A stretch of DNA of 56,430 bases, taken from NCBI GenBank assembly GCA_003818205.1, contig RPRQ01000028.1:1-56430 (forward strand), given 5' to 3'. Made by a program: the position numbers and the translations under genes. Every line of letters starts with the position of its first letter. Position 1 is the stretch's first letter. Below the pieces are notes generated by a model. That model did no database searches and was not told where the DNA came from. It saw only the letters and a program-made list of their open reading frames with translations. Below are positions 51,120 to 56,430 of the stretch, in pieces. The DNA comes from Bacteroidales bacterium (lineage in GTDB: Bacteria; Bacteroidota; Bacteroidia; Bacteroidales; Tenuifilaceae).

Positions 51120-52646
51120 CTAGTGTTTAAAATGTCTAATTCCGGTTGATACCATTGCCATACCGTGTTCATTGCAATAATCGATGCTCTTCTGATCGTT
51201 CACTGAACCTCCGGGTTGAACAACAGCCGTAATTCCTGCCTTATCGGCAATCTCAACGCAATCGGGGAAGGGGAAAAAGGCATCGGAGGCCATAACTGCA
51301 CCCTTAAGATCGAATCCAAACCCAATAGCCTTTTCAATAGCGTGTTTCAGAGCATCGACCCTCGATGTTTGTCCAACTCCACTTGCGATCAGCTGTTGGT
51401 TTTTTGCGAAAACAATGGCGTTTGATTTGGAATGTTTAACAATTTTATTGGCGAATACCAAATCGCTTAGCTCCTCTTTGGATGGGGTTTTAGCTGTAAT
51501 CGGTTTCATATTCTTTTCAGCTTCGGTGCTTGAATCCCTTTCCTGGACGAGTGCTCCTGATAGTAACGACCTGTATTGGTATTTTGGAAGGTTGATGTCT
51601 TTTTGTAGTAGGATAATCCTATTCTTTTTGCTTGCCAACGTTGAAAGGGCTTCGCTGTGATAGCCTGGTGCAATAACTACTTCGAAGAAAAGCGTGTTCA
51701 TTTCACTTGCTGTTTTGGGGTCAATCACCCGATTGGCGATAATAACCCCACCGAATGCCGATACGGGATCGCCCGCCAGAGCATCGTGCCATGCCTGTGC
51801 TAGCGTTGAGCGGGAGGCTAATCCGCATGCATTATTGTGCTTTAGTATAGCAATGGTGGATTCGGTGAATTCAGCGATCAGGTTTACTGCTGCGTCAATA
51901 TCGAGGAGGTTGTTGTAGGATATCTCCTTGCCATGGATTTGATCGAATAGGTTGTCGAACGAACCGTAGAAAACTCCCTTTTGATGGGGGTTTTCGCCAT
52001 AACGAAGCGTTTTGATCTCCTGAATGCTTTGCTTGAAGGCCGGTTTGGGGAAGTCGCCGCTGAAATAGTTAAAAATGGCTACATCGTAGTTGGATGTGGT
52101 GTTGAAAGCATCGGTAGCAAATTTTCTTCTATCATCAATGCCAGTTACCCCGTTCTTTGATTCAAGTAGTTCGAGCAGATCATCGTATTGGTTGCGCGAA
52201 GCGATGATAGCAACATTTTTAAAGTTTTTTGCTGCTGCACGTATTAGCGAAACACCCCCAATATCTATCTTTTCAATAATCTCAGTTTCTTTTGCACCCG
52301 ATGCAACCGTTTCCTCGAATGGGTATAAGTCAACTATGACTAAATCTATTTCGGGTATTTGATACTCCTGTAGCTGAAACAAATCATTTTCGTTATCGCG
52401 ACGAGCAAGAATTCCCCCAAAAATTTTGGGGTGCAAAGTTTTCACTCTTCCGCCGAGTATTGATGGGTAGCTGGTCAACTCCTCAACCGCAGTTGCGCTA
52501 ACTCCTAACTCGTTTATGAAGTTTAAAGTGCCACCGGTTGAATAGATTTGAACGTTGAGCCGTTGTAGCTCCCGTACAATTTTATCGAGATTTTCTTTGT
52601 AAAAAACCGATATAAGTGCTGTTCTGATTTGTTTTAACTCATTCAT
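51120..52646 (-). CDS. purH: Bifunctional AICAR transformylase/IMP cyclohydrolase
   Basis: 508 residues. The N-terminal IMP cyclohydrolase (MGS-like) domain shows YSTGGTLNFINELG, GGRVKTLHPKIFGGIL and NIGGVSLIRAAAKN-like EKIDIGGVSLIRAAAKN; the C-terminal AICAR transformylase has LRYGENPHQKG, KHNNACGLA and DPVSAFGGVI. It carries out the last two steps of IMP synthesis. It heads the minus-strand purH-mreB-mreC-mreD-mrdA-rodA gene string; the 18-bp gap to mreB suggests co-transcription. ATG at 52644-52646. The 312-bp gap upstream faces a divergent permease gene. Confidence 0.97.
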   Translation of the reverse strand: MNELKQIRTALISVFYKENLDKIVRELQRLNVQIYSTGGTLNFINELGVSATAVEELTSYPSILGGRVKTLHPKIFGGILARRDNENDLFQLQEYQIPEIDLVIVDLYPFEETVASGAKETEIIEKIDIGGVSLIRAAAKNFKNVAIIASRNQYDDLLELLESKNGVTGIDDRRKFATDAFNTTSNYDVAIFNYFSGDFPKPAFKQSIQEIKTLRYGENPHQKGVFYGSFDNLFDQIHGKEISYNNLLDIDAAVNLIAEFTESTIAILKHNNACGLASRSTLAQAWHDALAGDPVSAFGGVIIANRVIDPKTASEMNTLFFEVVIAPGYHSEALSTLASKKNRIILLQKDINLPKYQYRSLLSGALVQERDSSTEAEKNMKPITAKTPSKEELSDLVFANKIVKHSKSNAIVFAKNQQLIASGVGQTSRVDALKHAIEKAIGFGFDLKGAVMASDAFFPFPDCVEIADKAGITAVVQPGGSVNDQKSIDYCNEHGMAMVSTGIRHFKH

Positions 52647-52958
52647 AATCAGTGTTTATATTCTATTTTATGAGATGACAACGAATTCTTTTTTACTTGG
52701 CTGTAAATTTGGCTAAAAGCATTGAATTAACCATTATACAAAGGGCTTAAATTATAAAAAAATAAATTATTTTTTAACAAAAAAGTGTAGGAACGAAAAT
52801 TTATAGATTTGTAGGAGCTTCTTAGCTGCTCGAATTGGCTAAAGAAACAAAATCTTCGATAATCATTCACAGTATTTAACAATGACAAATCAGTTCGATA
52901 CCATCTTTTTTTTACCTTTGACATTTATAGCCGATTCAATATTATTATACTTTTAGAA
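52647..52958. other. 312-bp divergent gap between purH and the permease gene
   Basis: No gene. It holds the TACCTTTG box for the plus-strand permease at 52913. I see no clear -7 box for purH on the minus strand. Confidence 0.6.
52913..52920 (+). promoter_or_regulatory. -7 promoter box (TACCTTTG) for the permease gene
   Basis: A full TAnnTTTG match ending 38 bp before the ATG at 52959. No clear -33 element. Confidence 0.5.
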
Positions 52959-54227
52959 ATGAAAAAGATATTTAAAACGATTATTATTCTTGTGAAAGTT
53001 GCACGCGAAAGCATGCAATTCGCCTACCACGCAATCTCTGTTAATAAGCTGCGTACATTCCTTTCATTATTTGGTATCACCATCGGTATTTTTGCTATTA
53101 TTTCGGTGTTTACTATCCTCGATAGTTTGGAGAAGAATGTGCGTGATAGCATCCAATCGCTTGGCGATAATGTTGTTTATGTTCAGAAATGGCCTTGGGG
53201 CGGCAATGGTGAGTACCCTTGGTGGAAGTACATGAACCGTCCACAGCCCAACCTGAAGGATATGGCTGAGATTAGGAGGCGCAGCAATTTGATGGAGTCA
53301 TCGGTGTTTTGCATTTATTTTCGAAAGCAAATAAAGTATTTACGAAATGAGGTTTCAAACCAGCTGATTGAGGGGATTAGCGATGGTTACGATCAGGTGA
53401 AAGTTTTTGATATTGAACAGGGTAGATTTTTTACTTCGTTTGAGTTGAACTCCGGTAGGAGCGTTGCTATTCTTGGCAGTAAATTATCAGCAGACCTATT
53501 TCAAGGAGCAGACCCAATCGGTAAATATATTAAGCTATCAGGTCGAAAGGTGATGGTTGTTGGCGTTTTTAAAAAGGAGGGGAAGTCAGCCATTGGTGAG
53601 AATAGCCACGATGAAATGGCGATTATACCTGTTGGCCTTGCCAATACTATTGTTGATATGGATCGTGCAGGCCCTCTGATTATGGTTAAAGCCAAGCAGG
53701 GAATGGCCACCGATGATCTGAACGATGAGCTTAGAGGGATCCTCCGATCGTTTCATAAAATAAAACCTTTGGACGATGAGGATTTTGCCTTGAATCAGAT
53801 AAGCCTCATCAAGGAGGGCATTGATAATATTTTCAAGGTAATCAATTTTGCAGGAGGTTTTATAGCATTCTTTTCTATAGTAGTTGGGGGCTTTGGAATT
53901 GCAAACATCATGTTTGTTTCTGTAAAGGAGCGAACAAGTATTATTGGTGTTCAGAAAGCACTGGGAGCAAAAAGATATTTTATTCTCATTCAGTTTCTTT
54001 ACGAATCAGTTCTCCTTGCAGTTGCAGGCGGTATAATAGGTCTGCTGCTAATTTTTATAGGAACGGTATTAATAAATGCTACAACCGATTTTTCTATCGT
54101 ATTAACAATACCGAATATTATTCGTGGATTGCTAATCTCGGCTGTAATAGGTATTGCATCTGGATTTGTTCCTGCTTGGGTTGCATCAAGGTTGAGCCCG
54201 GTTGAGGCGATAAATTCGAAGGGATAG
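52959..54227 (+). CDS. MacB/FtsX-type ABC transporter permease
   Basis: 422 residues. A transmembrane helix near residue 30-50 (INKLRTFLSLFGITIGIFAI and on), a large periplasmic MacB_PCD domain, and three more helices after residue ~295 (FAGGFIAFFSIVVGGFGIAN, LYESVLLAVAGGIIGLLLIF, IIRGLLISAVIGIASGFVP). The FtsX motif includes SVKERTSIIGVQKALGAK, and the end PAWVASRLSPVEAI is typical. Such permeases pair with an ATP-binding subunit to export peptides or drugs or to move lipoproteins; no ATPase gene is adjacent, so the partner is elsewhere. Element copy C follows about 40 bp after the stop. Confidence 0.9.
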   Translation: MKKIFKTIIILVKVARESMQFAYHAISVNKLRTFLSLFGITIGIFAIISVFTILDSLEKNVRDSIQSLGDNVVYVQKWPWGGNGEYPWWKYMNRPQPNLKDMAEIRRRSNLMESSVFCIYFRKQIKYLRNEVSNQLIEGISDGYDQVKVFDIEQGRFFTSFELNSGRSVAILGSKLSADLFQGADPIGKYIKLSGRKVMVVGVFKKEGKSAIGENSHDEMAIIPVGLANTIVDMDRAGPLIMVKAKQGMATDDLNDELRGILRSFHKIKPLDDEDFALNQISLIKEGIDNIFKVINFAGGFIAFFSIVVGGFGIANIMFVSVKERTSIIGVQKALGAKRYFILIQFLYESVLLAVAGGIIGLLLIFIGTVLINATTDFSIVLTIPNIIRGLLISAVIGIASGFVPAWVASRLSPVEAINSKG

Positions 54228-54265
54228 ATTATGTCTAGGGCAGTGGAGCAATGATACAATTTGTT

Positions 54266-54374
54266 CAAGTGCAATGTTTAAGTATGAATTATTACGTTTT
54301 TATTTTAGCTGACGGGTGTTAACCCGTCAGCTATACCTGATGTGTATTATTACGTCATAGTATGATAAAATAAC
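54266..54374. mobile_element. CTAG-type palindromic element, copy C (degraded)
   Basis: Left end CAAGTGCAATG with the family's internal words ATTATTACG and CGTCATAGTATGAT. The core is AGCTGACGGG...CCCGTCAGCT (54307-54332): both arms differ from copies A and B, yet they still pair. The right end breaks off in ATAAAATAAC, where another hairpin element begins. Confidence 0.7.
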
Positions 54375-54505
54375 GGCTATGGGTATGGGAATGTAGCGGA
54401 TTGCTGAGCTGCGACCTATCAGCCGATAAGAACCTTACCAGCGAGCGATGTGCTTCGCATACCACTGAAACGGCTATATTTTATACCCATTGTTGGCAGT
54501 CGTAT
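54370..54505. repeat. attC-like hairpin next to the Cys-rich gene
   Basis: Starts ATAACGGCTATGGGTATGGG and ends ATTTTATACCCATTGTTGG followed by CAGTC; the words ATGGGTAT and ATACCCAT pair. The middle is GC-richer than its surroundings. On the minus strand it follows the stop of the Cys-rich gene as CTGCCAACAATGGG, much as CTGCAGCCAACATGTGG follows the HEPN gene. The shape recalls integron attC sites, but the R' box GTTGGCA does not match the GTTRRRY consensus. Low certainty. Confidence 0.4.
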
Positions 54506-54516
54506 TCACTTATAGA

Positions 54517-55050
54517 TCAAAACTGAATTACTTCGAGAGGAATAATCTTCATCAGACAGATATCATCTCCCATTTTTACGCTTTTCAGCAATTCCACATC
54601 AACTTCGCATCCAAATGCTTTTGCAAAAATAACTTTACTATAACCCGTCGTGCATTGGCACCAGGTATTTGTTTCTAATCTATCTACCTCGGCAAGCATT
54701 GGACACGGACAATAAGGGAACTGTAAATAAAGTTCACCATTACGAAAAGACAAACCAGCGGCTTTCGCCTTATTGTGGCTGGCAAATTCTTCCAAACAGG
54801 AGGACGATTCAAAAAGTTCTTTTAGTAAGGCTAATTTTTCGTTCATTCCATAACCACATTGGCAATTCATCCTTATGTTTTTTATTGTTGATTTATCGAA
54901 ATTTTCTTCCAGCCTTTTCATGGTGCTTATCACCCATGTCGGGTTATTCTCTTCATTCCAGTTTACGATTTTTTGAGCTGTAGTGTCATTGCTCTCTGCT
55001 TTTACAGCATTATATATAACTTGCTCCTGAATTTTTCTTATATCAAACAT
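54517..55050 (-). CDS. Cysteine-rich protein of unknown function
   Basis: 177 residues, no signal peptide. Cysteines fall in three pairs: CQCGYGMNEK (near residue 63), FPYCPCPMLAE (near 112) and WCQCTTGYSK (near 131), plus a late GDDICLMKI. The pattern suggests a metal-binding or Fe-S protein, and the last third resembles the L-2-amino-thiazoline-4-carboxylate hydrolase/V4R-like proteins (I recall a DUF6144 family with CPCP), but that is from memory. ATG at 55048-55050. It lies in a repeat-rich end of the window and looks accessory: attC-like hairpin downstream, an inverted-repeat element upstream. Confidence 0.7.
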   Translation of the reverse strand: MFDIRKIQEQVIYNAVKAESNDTTAQKIVNWNEENNPTWVISTMKRLEENFDKSTIKNIRMNCQCGYGMNEKLALLKELFESSSCLEEFASHNKAKAAGLSFRNGELYLQFPYCPCPMLAEVDRLETNTWCQCTTGYSKVIFAKAFGCEVDVELLKSVKMGDDICLMKIIPLEVIQF

Positions 55051-55080
55051 TGTATGTGTTTTTAGTTCAACAAAACTTAA

Positions 55081-55119
55081 TTAAAAAACAATTCTCCCCT
55101 CAAATTGAGAAGGGAATTG
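55081..55119 (-). terminator. Terminator for the small membrane protein gene
   Basis: On the minus strand a hairpin with outer stem CAATTC/GAATTG and inner stem CTCAA/TTGAG (55089-55119) is followed by a TTTTTT run (55083-55088). It would stop transcription coming from the 55793-55311 gene, before the Cys-rich gene. Confidence 0.6.
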
Positions 55120-55121
55120 TG

Positions 55122-55298
55122 ATTCAATGCCGTTTACTTAAGCATGGAAATAGTAATTCTCAATAAGAGGTTGTTTAAAAAGTAGTAAATATTTCAACCG
55201 CAAAGTAAGCAAAGCCTGCCGGTAGGCAGAGTTGGCTGACGCATGAATATTAATGTATTGATAATCAAATTACGATTCTTAAGTAAACGACATTGAAT
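55122..55298. mobile_element. 177-bp element with 21-bp inverted ends
   Basis: Left end ATTCAATGCCGTTTACTTAAG (55122-55142) matches the reverse complement of 55278-55298 at 20 of 21 bases. The inside has no open frame and includes a GCCTGCCGGTAGGC palindrome (55213-55226). It could be a MITE or the shell of an IS. A possible remnant lies at 20105-20128. Confidence 0.6.
55213..55228. repeat. REP-like palindrome GCCTGCCGGTAGGCAG
   Basis: A GC-rich near-palindrome inside the 177-bp element; related to the palindrome at 44708-44740. Confidence 0.5.
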
Positions 55299-55310
55299 TG
55301 TGTTTGCAGA

Positions 55311-55793
55311 TTATTGGGCTTTTTGAAGCATTTGCATAAATTCAGCCATGTGTAACTGCGAATAACTTTGTACCACAGCGGATACAGGCACAAACACAAG
55401 TACTCCTATTAGCATCCCTTTGCCTAAAGATTCATATTTGGATTCTTTCAGCGGTACGTACAATACCCATATCACGTTTAGCGTGATGATAATATGGGTA
55501 ATTTGTGCAAACATGTTTGCAGCGTTCCATGGAATAACAAATAATCCCATTGTGCCATAATAATATAAGGGAACTAATGCGATTGCCAGAAAGAAATCTT
55601 TTTTTGTAATCTTAAAGAAGGTAAAACATATCAGATACACAATGATGGAAAGCGAACAAGCATTGAATGCCAACCATTCACCTATCTCAAGTTTCACAAT
55701 AGACATGAAAAAATATGCGCTATTCAATAATGCCAACAGCATGAATGCGGCCAATAAATAACCTATGATTTGATTTTTGTTTTTTAGACTCAT
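55311..55793 (-). CDS. Small integral membrane protein of unknown function
   Basis: 160 residues with five hydrophobic segments: IIGYLLAAFMLLALLNSAYF (9-28), WLAFNACSLSIIVYLICF (38-55), FFLAIALVPLYYYGTMGLFV (67-86), ITHIIITLNVIWVLYVPL (93-110) and MLIGVLVFVPVSAVVQSY (124-141). No motif recognised. The ATG at 55791-55793 starts the protein directly with MSLKNKNQ. A terminator lies just after the stop. It is a small, isolated gene in an accessory-looking region and may have come in by transfer, though base use alone does not prove it. Confidence 0.7.
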   Translation of the reverse strand: MSLKNKNQIIGYLLAAFMLLALLNSAYFFMSIVKLEIGEWLAFNACSLSIIVYLICFTFFKITKKDFFLAIALVPLYYYGTMGLFVIPWNAANMFAQITHIIITLNVIWVLYVPLKESKYESLGKGMLIGVLVFVPVSAVVQSYSQLHMAEFMQMLQKAQ

Positions 55794-56166
55794 AATTAAA
55801 ATGTTTTGTAATTATTCTGATTGAAAACCAGCATTATTTCTCAATTAATTTAATCTAAATGCTGAATTCCTTTTATTAAAAGCAATAGCAAACCTGTTAG
55901 GAATAAAATTCCAAACGAATAAAACATTAACCTGCGGTTTACTGAGGTTAACTATGCTTTAATTACAAATTTTAATACGGTCTTCATTGTTTTGGTGTCA
56001 AATTACAGAATCGCAAAAATAGCTATTTCTGTTTAGCTATGAAAAATGTCTCTCAACAATATTTTATGGAATTCTATTATTCTAAGAGCAAATATTTTTC
56101 AATCACTTGCACGATTTTCTTTCAATATGGTTGCCAAAGTTTTGCGTATTTTGTGTTTAGGAGTTT

Positions 56167-56257
56167 GCCTCCGGCGAGCTCACTTCGTTCGGTTAGCTCC
56201 GCTGAGCTTCCTTCGGTCGGTTGCCTACGGCGAGTTCGCAAAAAAAAACGCTCGGTT
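56167..56257. repeat. 28-bp tandem repeat, about three units
   Basis: Unit 1 is 56167-56194, starting GCCTCCGGCGAGCTC and ending CGTTCGGTT. Unit 2 is 56195-56222, starting AGCTCCGCTGAGCTT and ending CGGTCGGTT. Unit 3 starts GCCTACGGCGAGTTC, has an A-run insertion, and ends GCTCGGTT near 56257. It is far richer in G and C than the flanks. Confidence 0.65.
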
Positions 56258-56356
56258 GAAACGGTTCCCTTGTCTGCCTCGGCAGGTTCCTCGTTAACGG
56301 TAATAGCTAAGGTAGGAAATGCTTTCTTATCTGCAAATCTGCCCTGATTGGGTTTA

Positions 56357-56430
56357 ACGGCTGTTATGGGCTGCGGTTTTTTGCGGAGAATGTCTCTTCT
56401 CAGGTCGGGAAAGGGTTTCTCTCGGTTTCA
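56357..56430. repeat. Possible start of a second attC-like hairpin (cut by the window)
   Basis: TTAACGGCTGTTATGGGCTGCGG resembles the start of the element at 54370 (ATAACGGCTATGGG...GTAGCGG). The other half, if present, lies beyond the window. Confidence 0.3.

Larger units (their letters stand above)
55794..56430. other. 637-bp right end without a convincing gene
   Basis: Overlapping plus-strand frames of 80 to 100 residues run across 56039-56347, but they cross the 28-bp tandem repeat and have no family match, so I do not call a gene. The end holds that repeat, a CTGCC-TC-GGCAG hairpin near 56273, and a possible second attC-like start at about 56357. The window ends inside this region. Confidence 0.55.

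Noticed and set aside
55663-55680. GAATGCCAACCATTC as another cassette boundary
   Set aside because: It is inside the small membrane protein's coding sequence and lacks the rest of the hairpin.
56039-56347. 102- and 83-residue plus-strand frames at the right end
   Set aside because: They run through the 28-bp tandem repeat, two frames overlap, and neither shows a recognisable fold or clear start signal.

Overview
This looks like chromosomal DNA from a member of the Bacteroidota, probably Bacteroidales/Marinilabiliales-like. The reasons are family content (a two-component-propeller sensor kinase, a DUF5723-type outer-membrane-like protein, DUF4369/TlpA lipoproteins, head-GIN DUF2807, a VF530-like protein, tandem rhomboids, a GT3-GlgP fusion), weak Shine-Dalgarno signals, and many -7 boxes of the Bacteroidetes type TAnnTTTG ahead of genes. 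No rRNA, tRNA, CRISPR array, phage or complete insertion sequence was seen. Most of the window is core metabolism and envelope biogenesis.

Layout. 1-7.4 kb: the tail of a plus-strand gene, a large orphan sensor kinase, YifB, and a two-gene exported-protein operon, all minus strand. 7.4-9.1 kb: a repeat-rich gap holding a two-gene MNT/HEPN (toxin-antitoxin-like) module bracketed by 15-bp inverted repeats. 9.1-13.9 kb: mutL, two rhomboid proteases, an endonuclease/exonuclease/phosphatase-fold membrane protein. 13.9-16.9 kb: a serine racemase/threonine dehydratase-like enzyme, a small exported protein, dapD. 17-21 kb: three glycosyltransferase genes, one a GT2-GT4 fusion, likely for surface glycans. 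21-24.3 kb: the tRNA t6A gene (Sua5/TsaC), a DUF2807 protein, a thioesterase, rpsP-rimM. 24.4-27.5 kb: two divergent DEAD-box helicases with a VF530-like gene between them. 27.5-31.5 kb: yihY-like, ahcY, ribF. 31.9-41.1 kb: a four-gene minus-strand glycogen/alpha-glucan operon (debranching enzyme, GT4, GH57, and a 1415-residue GT3 synthase/GlgP phosphorylase fusion). 41.3-45.5 kb: two thioredoxin-fold lipoproteins (one without CXXC), an LpxH-like phosphatase, an ACP phosphodiesterase-like protein. 45.5-52.7 kb: the rod-shape operon purH-mreB-mreC-mreD-mrdA-rodA, read on the minus strand. 53-54.2 kb: a MacB/FtsX-type permease. 54.2-56.4 kb: an accessory-looking end with hairpin repeats, a Cys-rich protein, a small membrane protein and a 28-bp tandem repeat.

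The most unusual material is between genes. Four copies of a ~105-114 bp imperfect palindrome, ending in CTAG or CAAG with inverted ends, are scattered through the window; two sit exactly on the TAG stop codon of a gene, and the central hairpin changes in a compensated way in one copy. There are also other REP-like palindromes, a 177-bp element with 21-bp inverted ends, and attC-like hairpins next to accessory genes. Among proteins, the points worth a second look are the glycogen synthase/phosphorylase fusion, a MutL whose endonuclease motifs look degraded, the redox-dead thioredoxin paralogue and the cassette-like MNT/HEPN pair. All calls come from reading sequence and recalled family motifs; no database search was run.
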